Below, one piece after another: positions 27,614-36,485 of a DNA stretch of 64,000 bases; position 1 is the first letter of the stretch, and each line of letters opens with the position of its first letter. Under the pieces are notes generated by a model that saw nothing but the letters and a program-made list of their open reading frames with translations, was not told where the DNA came from and ran no database searches. Origin of the DNA: Corynebacterium tuberculostearicum (GTDB lineage Bacteria > Actinomycetota > Actinomycetes > Mycobacteriales > Mycobacteriaceae); NCBI RefSeq assembly GCF_016894265.1, contig NZ_CP069791.1, positions 1 through 64,000 of the forward strand. The letters are read 5' to 3'. The position numbers were made by a program, and so were the translations under genes.

Positions 27614-27975
27614 ATGACAATAAAGAACTCGCTACAGCCAGCGTAGCCATCGCAGCACTGAGCGGAATCGCCGTACCAGCAGCCAGTGCCTCCGCAGGTG
27701 AATGCGGTGGAGGCCTAGTGTGCATTTTCAACGAAGCGAACTTCGGCGGTTTCCTAGGTTCCCGTGGCCCCGGAATCGGAATCATGAACGTTTCGCGCAA
27801 CGCCAATGACAAGATGTCATCGTGGATCAATAACACTGGAGGCCATGCTGCCTGGTACCAGCACGCCAACGGCGGCGGCAAGTGGCACACCATGACGCCA
27901 TTCTCCAATAACAATTATGTGGGCTGGTGGAGCAACGACACCCTTACCTCGTGGCGCACTAATCGGGGCTGCTAA
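27614..27975 (+). CDS. Secreted peptidase-inhibitor I36-like (beta/gamma-crystallin-like) protein, start region frameshifted
   Basis: About 120 residues. The mature part has 'CGGGLVCIFNEANFGG', the hallmark of the I36 / Streptomyces protease inhibitor type, and three Cys including the last residue. The ATG at 27614 follows a good AAGGAG site but is out of frame: it reads into a stop after ten codons. Adding one A directly after the ATG gives Met-Asn-Asn-Lys-Glu-Leu followed by an ideal signal peptide ending ASA. I infer a one-base homopolymer error, or a natural inactivation. An in-frame start upstream (27535) has no ribosome site. Target unknown. Confidence 0.75.
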
Positions 27976-27990
27976 GTAGACATCCGTTAA

Positions 27991-28025
27991 CTGGGAAGAA
28001 GGATGACAATCATCTTTCTTCCCAG
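27991..28025 (+). terminator. Hairpin after the I36-like gene
   Basis: CTGGGAAGAAGGATGA, CAA loop, TCATCTTTCTTCCCAG: sixteen positions, one mismatch. No strong T tract, but the position after the stop and before the next gene fits a terminator. Confidence 0.65.
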
Positions 28026-28045
28026 CTTCAATATTTCAGAACTAA

Positions 28046-28741
28046 ATGACCCAAATTCACATTCACCAAGTTCATAAAACACTCGGCGTTGGCCCTAAGG
28101 CGACTCACGCACTCAAGGGAGTTTCATTAAAAGCCGCACAGGGAGACTTCATTGCAATCTCCGGCAAAAGCGGTTCAGGGAAAACCACTTTTTTGGACAT
28201 GCTTTCCGGCTTAATCTCCATCGACTCGGGCTCAGTCACGGTTAGCGGGGTCAAAGTAGATACCGCTTCTGAAAAGGAATTGCTTCGTCTGCGCAGGGAG
28301 ATTATTGGCATTGTCCACCAATCCGATCTCATCATTCCTGAGCTGACCGCCGCCGAAAACGTGCAACTCGTCCTATCAGCAGCAGGATACAAGCCTGTAG
28401 ATTCTCGAACGGCGGCTGAATCCCTCTTAGAACAAGTAGGTCTCGAGGGACTAGAGACCCGATATCCCGACGAATTGTCCCGCGGCCAATGCCAGCGGGT
28501 CGGTATTGCCCGTGCGTTGAGCGGAAACCGGTCGATCCTACTAGCAGACGAGCCTTCTGCCGCTTTGGATCAACAAAACTCGCGAAGCGTTTTTGCACTG
28601 TTTAGAAAACTCGCCAGTCAGGGAACAACCATCATCACTGCTTCCCATGACCCGATCGTTCTGGACTATTGCACCCGATCTTTCACCTTGATCGACGGCC
28701 TTCTACACAATGCAGAGGAGGCGGAGGAGTCACTTGGTTAG
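28046..28741 (+). CDS. LolD/MacB-type ABC transporter ATP-binding protein
   Basis: 231 residues. Walker A 'GKSGSGKTT', Q-loop 'GIVHQSD', a variant signature 'LSRGQCQRVGIARAL' (Arg for the first Gly), Walker B 'ILLADEPSAALD', switch His 'ASHDP'. This subtype pairs with FtsX-type permeases that export or extract peptides and lipoproteins, or sense antimicrobial peptides. The permease follows with an overlap. More AT-rich than the surrounding core genes. Confidence 0.9.
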   Translation: MTQIHIHQVHKTLGVGPKATHALKGVSLKAAQGDFIAISGKSGSGKTTFLDMLSGLISIDSGSVTVSGVKVDTASEKELLRLRREIIGIVHQSDLIIPELTAAENVQLVLSAAGYKPVDSRTAAESLLEQVGLEGLETRYPDELSRGQCQRVGIARALSGNRSILLADEPSAALDQQNSRSVFALFRKLASQGTTIITASHDPIVLDYCTRSFTLIDGLLHNAEEAEESLG

Positions 28742-31136
28742 CCAACTTCTATCCAAAATCATTAAAGGACAGCCCAAAGTGCGTCTCATGTACGCACTAG
28801 CTGCTCTCAGCATTCTCCTCCTTGCCGCTACAGCCACGAGTGCGATGCTTATGACAATGTCCGCCGAACAACACGTCGCATCGAACCTAGGCGATAACCA
28901 CCAGCGAGCAGACGCGCCCTGTTCACTTTCCTTAGGCGACAATATCGACGATTGCCTATCCGCACCGTCAGATCCCAAGCGGTTCTCCCGTGAACTTGTA
29001 TCGCAAGACTTCTACGTGGATACTGACCCCGATCACCGAATGACATATTCGGAGGGTGATTGGGAAAGCCAAGGGCCCAGCTACGGTTTAACTTTGGAAT
29101 CAGGTCGGTGGCCAACCTCTCCGGGGGAAATTATCGCAACCACAGCTAGCGGTCTTTCCGAGGAATCAGGGGTCAGTGCCTTTAGTAGCAACCTGGAGAT
29201 TAACGTGGTCGGCACCGTTACCAGTAAATATGTGCCGACCGCAACCGCCGTGTACGCAGCGCCTGGCACATGGGATCTCAGCACCACTCCTTCATCCCCA
29301 TCTAGTGCTGGGGCGCGCCCAATGCTTTTAGATAACCAGTCTTCGGACCAAGAAGAACTAGAAAAGACAATGGATCGCATTGCTCACGTAGACAATGCCG
29401 AGTTCAGCGCCAGAGAAGCAGTGAAACTGTCCTACCTCTCAAGGCAATCGCTGGAGAATCAGCCTCCCAAAAGCCTTCTTGATGAATACTCGTTTTTCTT
29501 CGGAATTTTTGCGTTTCTCTTACCTCTATTTTTCTCAGCCTTCCTAACTGCCATGCAAAGGCGCGCGCTCGAAGCCCCAGCCACCGCTCTACATCAACTC
29601 GGAATATCCAGGAAGAAGTTGTGGGCTATCTTCCACGTACAGATCCTTTTTCTAGTCCTTTCAATTTCAGTGTGCGCTATTGTCACCGGTACGCTTTTTC
29701 CTCACCTCTTTAAAACCCATCTAGCAGAGTTGGGGTCCGTGCCTGGCCGAGATTTCGTCCTCCCCTGGAAATGGTGCGGGTTGCTTTTAGCATCCGCCTT
29801 ACTTCCCCCGATCTTCAGCGCACTGACAACTGCATTACCGATCCGGTTCCAAAAACCCAACCTTGCGGAACATCAACTTTCTGCTAAATGGAAGCGAGCT
29901 TCAGCCGGGGCTATCCCGGCACTGTGCGCCATAGCACTAGCAACCGTATTGTTCGCTGGGGTAGTCGGCCCGGAAATTTTCACAACTCTTGCTCCAATCC
30001 CTACGTTAGCGCTCGCGATAGCGTTGACGCTCGCTGTAACTATTTCTATTAAAAGCGATTCCCCAACGTCACCGAGTCACCTGGCCCGTCGCTTTCTAAG
30101 TTCGCACCGTTTTCTTCCGCTAATTGGAGTAGTCCTATTGTCCAGTACAGCAGGGATAGCAATCTTCAGCAGCAACCTGGCCGCTAGTATGACCGCCTCA
30201 GAAGCTGAATCCTACGCACCAATTGTCGCGCCCGACCAAGCAATCTTGACCCTGCCAAATGAAATGGATTCTGCGAGAGAAGCTGCACAGAATTCATTAG
30301 TATCCCAAGGTGACTTGCCCGAACCCATTTCTGCACAGCAGCTTTCCGCAGGGTTGCCGATGACTCCTGATGTATCGGGAACTTTTGGCATTCTTTCCGT
30401 GCAGGATGCCAAGAGTTGGGAAAGGCTTACCGACGAAACGCTAACCTCCGACGAAAGGCAAACCCTTGAAGCCGGTGGTGTCCTTGTCCGCGACAAGAAA
30501 CTTATAGATGACTCTCACACACAGATCACCGATTCAAACGAAAAATCGCACACGCTCGATGCCCAAGAGGGTTCTTTTGGAAACTACTGGGAGAAACAAG
30601 TTGGCGGTGTGGTGCTAAACAGCACCGCACAAAGTCTTGAAATTCCTAGCACTTCAACCCTATGGATATTCGACGGATTATCCGCCCAAAAGGCAGAACG
30701 AGTGCCAGAAATCGCTAATTATCTTGGTATACCACCTGAGGATATCCAGCTTTCCAAAGGCTATGAAAGCGAGACCCCCTTATCGTTCTACATCAGCCTT
30801 ACAGCAGCTCTGCTTTCTGCAATCGCTATATCCTTTGTGATTGCGCGTGGACTAAATACCAGTATGAACACACTGCACACCACCTTTTTCCACTTGGGTC
30901 TGCGCCGTGATTGGAGCCTCAAATCGCTTTCTTGGGCCATAGCGATTATCTGCCTAAGTTCCCTGCTCATCGGAGTCTTCAGCGGTCTCGCCCCGTTAGC
31001 AGCATATAGCTTCTTGCTCGGTGATGGCTTCCTGTTCGCAGTCGATTGGACAGCAATGGGCTTCACCATCATTTCAGTCCTAGCGGGCACCCTATTCGGA
31101 GCATTCATTCAACAAAAACACCTTCACCGGCACTAA
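28734..31136 (+). CDS. FtsX-like ABC transporter permease
   Basis: About 800 residues. A first membrane helix (about 19-41) is followed by a large extracellular domain (to about 255). Then come clusters of helices (about 255-275, 305-330, 350-375, 395-440 and 465-490), a second extracellular domain and three final helices. This is the layout of MacB/FtsX-type permeases with duplicated halves. A TTG at 28734 behind GGAGGAG is my preferred start, overlapping the ATPase by 8 bases; an ATG at 28710 gives 808 residues. Partner of the ATPase at 28046. The substrate is unknown; the adjacent secreted I36-like protein is an obvious but unproven candidate. Confidence 0.85.
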   Translation: MVSQLLSKIIKGQPKVRLMYALAALSILLLAATATSAMLMTMSAEQHVASNLGDNHQRADAPCSLSLGDNIDDCLSAPSDPKRFSRELVSQDFYVDTDPDHRMTYSEGDWESQGPSYGLTLESGRWPTSPGEIIATTASGLSEESGVSAFSSNLEINVVGTVTSKYVPTATAVYAAPGTWDLSTTPSSPSSAGARPMLLDNQSSDQEELEKTMDRIAHVDNAEFSAREAVKLSYLSRQSLENQPPKSLLDEYSFFFGIFAFLLPLFFSAFLTAMQRRALEAPATALHQLGISRKKLWAIFHVQILFLVLSISVCAIVTGTLFPHLFKTHLAELGSVPGRDFVLPWKWCGLLLASALLPPIFSALTTALPIRFQKPNLAEHQLSAKWKRASAGAIPALCAIALATVLFAGVVGPEIFTTLAPIPTLALAIALTLAVTISIKSDSPTSPSHLARRFLSSHRFLPLIGVVLLSSTAGIAIFSSNLAASMTASEAESYAPIVAPDQAILTLPNEMDSAREAAQNSLVSQGDLPEPISAQQLSAGLPMTPDVSGTFGILSVQDAKSWERLTDETLTSDERQTLEAGGVLVRDKKLIDDSHTQITDSNEKSHTLDAQEGSFGNYWEKQVGGVVLNSTAQSLEIPSTSTLWIFDGLSAQKAERVPEIANYLGIPPEDIQLSKGYESETPLSFYISLTAALLSAIAISFVIARGLNTSMNTLHTTFFHLGLRRDWSLKSLSWAIAIICLSSLLIGVFSGLAPLAAYSFLLGDGFLFAVDWTAMGFTIISVLAGTLFGAFIQQKHLHRH

Positions 31137-31244
31137 TCACCTCTCCACTCGGTCCGCGGTCACAAGTCTCATTGACGGTGGGTCTCCCTTCGTTATATGG
31201 TTACCCACATAGGTGGTAAACCCATACACCACGGAAGGAATCAC

Positions 31245-31274
31245 ATGCCGCATGTACGAGAGGCCGCACCATGA
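31245..31274 (+). CDS. Nine-residue leader ORF coupled to the GntR gene
   Basis: Met-Pro-His-Val-Arg-Glu-Ala-Ala-Pro-stop. The ATG follows GGAAGGA at ideal distance. Its TGA overlaps the ATG of the GntR regulator (ATGA at 31271-31274), while the regulator itself has no comparable ribosome site. This suggests translational coupling. It could also be chance; too short for homology. Confidence 0.5.
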   Translation: MPHVREAAP

Positions 31275-31639
31275 GCGATACCCGGCCCATTTATCAGCAA
31301 CTAGCAGGAGGGATCAGGGACATGATTATTTCCGGTGAGCTCGCCGAGGGCGAACGCGCCCCCAGCACCAATGAGCTTTCGGCTTTCCACTCCGTTAACC
31401 CAACTACCTCCGCAAAGGCACTAACCGTCCTCTTCGAGGAAGGCCTGCTGGAAAAGCGGCGCGGTTTGGGCATGTTCGTGCGCGAAAGCGCGCGCAACAA
31501 GGTCCGCCACCAACGCCAAGAAGCCCTTAGGGAAGACTTCATCGTTCCGCTTCTCAAAGAAGGAGCCGCGCTGGGCTTAAGCGCCAGCGATATCGCCGAC
31601 CTCATCGAAGCCGAAGGAGACCATCATGACGCACCTTAA
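31271..31639 (+). CDS. GntR-family (YtrA-type) transcriptional regulator
   Basis: 122 residues. Winged helix over residues 5-75: 'PIYQQLAGGIRDMIISGELAEGE' (first part) and 'HSVNPTTSAKALTVLFEEGLLEKRRG'. The short C-terminal part and the ABC operon downstream fit the YtrA subfamily. It overlaps the ATPase gene by 14 bases. A loose inverted repeat around 31198-31223 (GGTTACC .. GGTAAACC) is a candidate operator. Confidence 0.88.
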   Translation: MSDTRPIYQQLAGGIRDMIISGELAEGERAPSTNELSAFHSVNPTTSAKALTVLFEEGLLEKRRGLGMFVRESARNKVRHQRQEALREDFIVPLLKEGAALGLSASDIADLIEAEGDHHDAP

Positions 31640-32480
31640 GATGCACAATGTCAGCTGCAAGCGCCGCCTGCACGTGCCACACCTGGAGCTCACCGCCGGC
31701 ATGTATGGGCTAATCGGGCCCAATGGCGCGGGCAAGACCACACTCCTGCGCACAGTGGCCGGGTTCCTGCCCGCAAAGGGCAGCATCGATAGCTCGCAGG
31801 TGGCGATTGCGCGCACCGGCGCCGATATCTTGCTCGCCGGTTCCACCGTGGCCCAGCACCTGCGCGCTGCACAGCACGTGCGCGAGGGATTCGACGTGGG
31901 GTATGCGGGGGAGTTGTTGGATAAGGTGGGCGTCGATAAGCGCAACAAGAACCGCACCTTGAGCACCGGCCAGCGCCAACTGGTTGCCTGTGCCACTGCC
32001 CTGGCTGCGCGCACGCCGGTCACCCTCCTCGATGAGCCTTTCAACGGCCTGGACGCGCCGACGCGCACGCGCTTGCGCGAGCTCATTATCGCCCACGCCT
32101 CCGGCACCCCGGACTGGCTGCTGGTGCTTTCTTCTCACCGCGCCGAGGACCTCGTCGGTCTGGTTGACCACGTCATTACCGTGCACGACGGCACGGTCAA
32201 TAAACCCACCGACCTGGAATCCCAACGGCCGCACTACCCCGTGCTTAGCGGCAGCACCAAAGACGTGGAGCAAGCACTCGCGCTTGCCGACGCCCTCCCC
32301 CTCCACCATTCCTCCCTTGGCTCCACATCCAAGGTGCACGCCTGGTGCCCGGCCCCGTTCCCTGCCGATACCGCAGCCGCCGCCCAGGTCACCGTCTCCT
32401 ACCTCGACGACGGCCAACTCATTGATTCCCTTGTCTCCCGCGCCCACGAATCCGCCCGCACCCCACAAGAGGAGTCCTAG
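31626..32480 (+). CDS. ABC transporter ATP-binding protein
   Basis: 284 residues. Walker A 'GPNGAGKTT' (about 34-42), signature 'LSTGQRQLVACATAL', Walker B 'VTLLDEPFNGLD', switch His 'SSHRAED'. A C-terminal extension of about 90 residues follows the ATPase core. Middle gene of a GntR-ATPase-membrane operon. It carries the repeated word GCTTGCCGACGCC at 32282-32294. Confidence 0.9.
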   Translation: MTHLKMHNVSCKRRLHVPHLELTAGMYGLIGPNGAGKTTLLRTVAGFLPAKGSIDSSQVAIARTGADILLAGSTVAQHLRAAQHVREGFDVGYAGELLDKVGVDKRNKNRTLSTGQRQLVACATALAARTPVTLLDEPFNGLDAPTRTRLRELIIAHASGTPDWLLVLSSHRAEDLVGLVDHVITVHDGTVNKPTDLESQRPHYPVLSGSTKDVEQALALADALPLHHSSLGSTSKVHAWCPAPFPADTAAAAQVTVSYLDDGQLIDSLVSRAHESARTPQEES

Positions 32481-32482
32481 CC

Positions 32483-33166
32483 ATGCAGACACTCAAGACC
32501 TTTAATCTCAACGCCACCAAGGCGCTCATCGTCATAAGCATCATCGTCGTGTTGCTGTGGGCCCTGCCCTACTTATTGAGGAATGACTCCTCGGCAGTGG
32601 GTCCAGCAGGGTTTTACTGGGACTTTGTAGCGATCCTTCTCTGGGGAATCTACTGCGCTTTCGCTGCAACCGAGTATCGTGCTTTGCGCGGTTTAGGAAT
32701 AAGACCTCGCAAATGGCTCGCCAGCATGCATGCAACATTGTGGTTAGGCTCACTTAGTTTCGGTGCTGTAGCCTGGGCTATCTATTACATCGCACGGCAG
32801 GGCGGGGACGATATTTTTCCTTCCTGGGTTGTTACCTCCAGCGTATTCGGCACACGTCCCATTCTTAGCTACATAGCCACGTACGGCAGCTTCGCCTGCG
32901 GTCACCTGCTGGTCGGATATATTGGCGCGCTCATAGGGTCGGTGGTAAGTAGCGCCAATCAAAGCTCCCTCCTAGCGCGGATTCTGTTCATCATCGGCAT
33001 TATTGTGGGCCTTGCTCTAGCAAATGGTCTCCTGATTACCCTTATCGAGGCTTTCGGGGAAATGAGAATTGGCGCCCCCTGGCCCGGCCTATTCTTCTTC
33101 ACGGGCTTAAGCATCGTCATTTGCTCGGCTGGCATCCACTTCATTGCGCGGCGCATCCAGCCTTAA
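32483..33166 (+). CDS. Membrane protein, probable ABC-2-type permease of the operon
   Basis: 227 residues with six hydrophobic segments (about 14-33, 43-60, 78-98, 118-150, 165-190 and 200-222). It starts 2 bases after the ATPase stop. No named family recognised; the role is assigned by position and topology. Confidence 0.75.
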   Translation: MQTLKTFNLNATKALIVISIIVVLLWALPYLLRNDSSAVGPAGFYWDFVAILLWGIYCAFAATEYRALRGLGIRPRKWLASMHATLWLGSLSFGAVAWAIYYIARQGGDDIFPSWVVTSSVFGTRPILSYIATYGSFACGHLLVGYIGALIGSVVSSANQSSLLARILFIIGIIVGLALANGLLITLIEAFGEMRIGAPWPGLFFFTGLSIVICSAGIHFIARRIQP

Positions 33167-33190
33167 CCTGCCCCGGTGTTAAATGCACCG

Positions 33191-33236
33191 ATTCCCCCGC
33201 CTCCAAGAAGACTGCAGTCTCTGGAGCCGGGGAAAT
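33191..33236. terminator. Hairpin between convergent genes
   Basis: ATTCCCCCGCCTCCA pairs with TGGAGCCGGGGAAAT, and the centre contains the palindrome AGACTGCAGTCT. The whole forms a long imperfect stem between the membrane gene and the flavoprotein gene. Confidence 0.6.
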
Positions 33237-33281
33237 TCTTGTCATACGCTGCCTCTGTGCTTGAGGCGGAGACGGTGTGGT

Positions 33282-34709
33282 TTACTCCAGATCGTCGTGG
33301 GCAACGAGGCGTCGCGCAGCCTCGGTGATGGTGCCCGACAGGGACGGGTATACGGCGAAGGAGTCGGCCAGCTGGTTCACTGTGAGCTGGTTGGTTACGG
33401 CCATGGCGATAGGCAGGATGAGCTCGGAGGCGGTCGGCGCGACGATGACGCCGCCAATAACTCGTCCGGAGGTGGCGCGGCAGAAGAGCTTGACAAAGCC
33501 GTGCTGCAGCGAGCGCATCTTCGCACGCGGGTTGGTGTTCAGCGGCATGGTGATGGTGCGGGCGGCGACCTCACCGGCCTCGATTTCTGCCTGGGTAAAG
33601 CCTACGGCTGCGATCTCTGGGCGCGTGAAGACGGCGTTGGCCACGGTCTTCAGGCGCAGCGGGGACACGCCCTCACCCAAGGCGTGGTACATGGCCACGC
33701 GGCCCTGCATTGCGGCGACGGAAGCCAGCGGGAAAAGGTCGGAGCAGTCGCCCGCGGCGTAGATGCCGGCGATATTGGTGCGGGAGACGCGGTCGACCTG
33801 AATGTGGCCGGACTTGGCGGTTTCTACGCCGACATTCTCCAGCTTGAGGTCCTGGGTATTCGGGATGGAGCCGATGGACATAATGACGTGGGAGCCGGTG
33901 ATTTCGCGGCCGTCCTGCGTGGTGACCAGGACGTTGCCGTCCTCGGTGCGGTTAACGGTTTCCACGCGGCAATTCTTTTCCAGTTCCACACCGCGCTCGC
34001 TCAGCACGGTCTCGAGGACGTCGGCCGCGTCGGCGTCGTCATGCGGCAAGATGCGGTCACGGGAGGCAACCATGGTGACCTTCACGCCCAGCTCAGCGAA
34101 GGCGGAGACGAACTCGGCGCCGGTCACGCCAGAGCCGACGACGATGAGGTGCTCAGGAAGCTCGGTGAGGTTGTATACCTGCTGCCAGGTGAGGATGCGC
34201 TCGCCGTCTGGCTGCGCGCCCGGCAGAATGCGTGGGGTCGCGCCGGTAGCTACCAGGACGAGGTCAGCGTCGATGGTTTCCTCGTGGCCGTCCTCGTTAA
34301 ATACGGCGGTAACCTTGTGGCCGCCGAAGGCATCGGCTTCCTGATCCTCTGGGAAGTAACCACGGCCATCGATAACGCGAGCGCCTAGGGATTCCACCGT
34401 GGCGCGGATATCGGAGGACTGGTTGCTTGCCAGGTCCAGCACACGCTTATTTAGCGCGGTGAGCGATAGGTCGGCTTGGCCAATGCCCTCGTTGAGCTTC
34501 ATATCCTCGGCGCGGCGCAGGTCGGTCTTAATATTGGCGCCGGCGATAAAGGACTTGGAAGGAACGCAGTCCAAGATAACGCTATTACCGCCCATGCCTT
34601 GGTCTTCAATAATGGTGATTTCTGCACCATATTTGGCGCCTGCCAACGCGGCCTCATAGCCTGCTGGGCCACCGCCGATGATGACGATTCGCTTGGTCTG
34701 GTTCAACAC
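33282..34709 (-). CDS. LpdA-like NAD(P)H-quinone dehydrogenase (flavoprotein disulfide reductase family)
   Basis: 475 residues. FAD site 'IVIIGGGPAGYEAAL' at about 8-22, second nucleotide site 'HLIVVGSGVTGAEFVSAF', and FAD contact 'GIYAAGDCSDL'. The usual redox pair Cys-x4-Cys is reduced to 'NSVILDCVPSKSF', with only one Cys. It is therefore not a lipoamide dehydrogenase and matches the mycobacterial LpdA (Rv3303c) type, which reduces quinones. GTG start with AAAGGAG upstream. Monocistronic. Confidence 0.87.
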   Translation of the reverse strand: MLNQTKRIVIIGGGPAGYEAALAGAKYGAEITIIEDQGMGGNSVILDCVPSKSFIAGANIKTDLRRAEDMKLNEGIGQADLSLTALNKRVLDLASNQSSDIRATVESLGARVIDGRGYFPEDQEADAFGGHKVTAVFNEDGHEETIDADLVLVATGATPRILPGAQPDGERILTWQQVYNLTELPEHLIVVGSGVTGAEFVSAFAELGVKVTMVASRDRILPHDDADAADVLETVLSERGVELEKNCRVETVNRTEDGNVLVTTQDGREITGSHVIMSIGSIPNTQDLKLENVGVETAKSGHIQVDRVSRTNIAGIYAAGDCSDLFPLASVAAMQGRVAMYHALGEGVSPLRLKTVANAVFTRPEIAAVGFTQAEIEAGEVAARTITMPLNTNPRAKMRSLQHGFVKLFCRATSGRVIGGVIVAPTASELILPIAMAVTNQLTVNQLADSFAVYPSLSGTITEAARRLVAHDDLE

Positions 34710-34779
34710 GCACTTGCTCCTTTATCGGCTCCACTTTAAAAGTCGCCTACGAGTTTAACGTGTAGAACCTTTCAGCGCG

Positions 34780-35970
34780 TTAGTCTGTCTCCGCGTTCTC
34801 CCCTATGAACTGCTCAACCACGGCGCCGAAGAGTTTGATGCCCACGCCTATGGCCCGCTCGTCGACGATAAGATCGCCCATGTGCAGGTCATGCTGCTCG
34901 CCTTCGCCGGACCAGCAGCCAAGCCGCGCCATGGAACCGGGGACCTTTTCTAGGTACCAAGAAAAGTCCTCGCCGCCGGAGGACTGCGGGGCCTGTACGA
35001 CGGCCTGCGGGTCGATGGATTGGGCGGCGGAGGCAAGCAGGGCGGTGGCGACGTCGTCGTTAAGCACCGGCGGAACACCCCGGTTATAGGTCAGCTCGTG
35101 CTCTACGCCTACCGGCGCAAGGATTTGATCCACCAGCTCGGTAAAGAGGCTTTGCATATCGCGCCAGATGCCAATATCGGCCGTGCGCATGGTGCCGGTT
35201 AGGCTGCCAGTCTCCGGAATGGCATTGGGCGCATAGCCAGAATTGACCTGGCCAAAGACCAAAACGGTGCCGGTACGCGGGTCAACGCGGCGCGAGAGCA
35301 GCGCGGGCAGTTCGGTAATGACCTTTCCTAGGGCATACACAACGTCGGCCGACAGGTGCGGCCGGGAGGTATGCCCGCCTGGGCCCTTGATATTGAGCTC
35401 CACCACGTCGGTAGCAGAAGTGATAGCCCCGGCGCGGATACCGATGCGCCCCACGCGCAGCTTGGGCTCGGCGTGGATGGCAAAAATGGAATGCACACCT
35501 TCCAGCGCGCCCCATTCGATAACGTCGGTTGCGCCGCCGACCCATACTTCCTCGGCCGGTTGGAAGATGACTCGAATACCCAGCGGCAGGTCGTGGACGC
35601 GCTGAAAATCCGCCAATGCGCAGGCCAGGCCCAGCGCCACGGTCGTATGCACATCGTGGCCGCAAGCATGCATCTTGCCGGGAACCTCGGAGGTATATTC
35701 CAGGCCGGTGACCTCGGTGACTGGCAGGGCATCGATATCGGCGCGGAAGGCCAGCCGGCCTAGCTCCGTATCGGGGCCGATGTCGACCATGAGACCGGTC
35801 TGTGGGAAGCGCTGTGGCTCCAGACCATAGTCCTGCAAGACGGTGGCTAGGAAGTTGGTGGTTTCCACCTCTTGGTTCGCGGTTTCCGGGTGGCGGTGGA
35901 TATGGCGCCGCCACGCGATGACCTCCGCACGGTGGGCATTGAACCACTCGTTGATGAATTCCGAGATCAT
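34780..35970 (-). CDS. M20-family amidohydrolase/peptidase
   Basis: 396 residues. 'KMHACGHDVHTT' near residue 100 carries the metal-binding Cys, His and His typical of the M20D group (hippurate, N-acyl amino acid, IAA-amino acid hydrolases). 'VIFQPAEEVWVGG' carries the catalytic Glu pair, and 'SSGGEDFSWY' the C-terminal metal region. Cytosolic. Substrate not predictable. AGGGA ribosome site. It follows the XRE regulator gene on the same strand. Confidence 0.9.
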   Translation of the reverse strand: MISEFINEWFNAHRAEVIAWRRHIHRHPETANQEVETTNFLATVLQDYGLEPQRFPQTGLMVDIGPDTELGRLAFRADIDALPVTEVTGLEYTSEVPGKMHACGHDVHTTVALGLACALADFQRVHDLPLGIRVIFQPAEEVWVGGATDVIEWGALEGVHSIFAIHAEPKLRVGRIGIRAGAITSATDVVELNIKGPGGHTSRPHLSADVVYALGKVITELPALLSRRVDPRTGTVLVFGQVNSGYAPNAIPETGSLTGTMRTADIGIWRDMQSLFTELVDQILAPVGVEHELTYNRGVPPVLNDDVATALLASAAQSIDPQAVVQAPQSSGGEDFSWYLEKVPGSMARLGCWSGEGEQHDLHMGDLIVDERAIGVGIKLFGAVVEQFIGENAETD

Positions 35971-36011
35971 CCGCGTGCCTTCCCTGTCGTTGAAATACGT
36001 CTGGGTGCAAA

Positions 36012-36025
36012 GTCTACAACTAGAC
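36012..36025. promoter_or_regulatory. Palindrome upstream of the M20 gene
   Basis: GTCTA-CAAC-TAGAC, a perfect 5-base inverted repeat about 45 bases before the M20 start and after the XRE stop. A candidate operator for the XRE protein encoded next door. Confidence 0.4.
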
Positions 36026-36063
36026 CATGTGGTTCAGTAACTCAGGTGGTAATGCGGGGTGCG

Positions 36064-36438
36064 CTAGCTCAAGGCGCCATTCCACGTGGCAGCAAACCTA
36101 CGCCGGTCCACGTATCCCCGCGGGAAAGGCGCGACGTCCTCGGCGACGACCACCGCGGAATCAGCCAAGTGCCCTTCCACCACGTCCCCGCCGGCCGGCA
36201 GCAGTACCGCCGGCGGGATTTCTAGAGCCAAGGCCAGCTTATATACCGTAGACAGCTGCGGATCGGCCATGGCGTGCACGCCATTTTCGTTGCGCTCCAG
36301 ATTAGAAATTTGGCTGCGAGAGACCCCAGAAATCTCCGCCAGCGCCTGCTGCGAAATCCCCCGACGCTGTCGCACCCGCCGCAATTGTTGCGAAAATCCG
36401 TGGCCGTAGCTCGACCACATTAGATGAATGAAACTCAT
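36064..36438 (-). CDS. XRE-family transcriptional regulator
   Basis: 124 residues. Helix-turn-helix at about 17-73: 'LRRVRQRRGISQQALAEISG' then 'SRSQISNLERNENG', the usual Cro/C1 pattern. The C-terminal tail has no recognised domain. AGGGGGAG precedes the ATG. It may regulate the M20 gene downstream. Confidence 0.88.
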   Translation of the reverse strand: MSFIHLMWSSYGHGFSQQLRRVRQRRGISQQALAEISGVSRSQISNLERNENGVHAMADPQLSTVYKLALALEIPPAVLLPAGGDVVEGHLADSAVVVAEDVAPFPRGYVDRRRFAATWNGALS

Positions 36439-36485
36439 ATTCTCCCCCTGGAAAGTGCGGTCGCCTTTCCAGGGAGAAGATTACC

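Noticed and set aside
33183-34388. A 401-codon frame antisense to the LpdA-like gene
   Set aside because: Same shadow effect; the flavoprotein motifs lie in the other strand.
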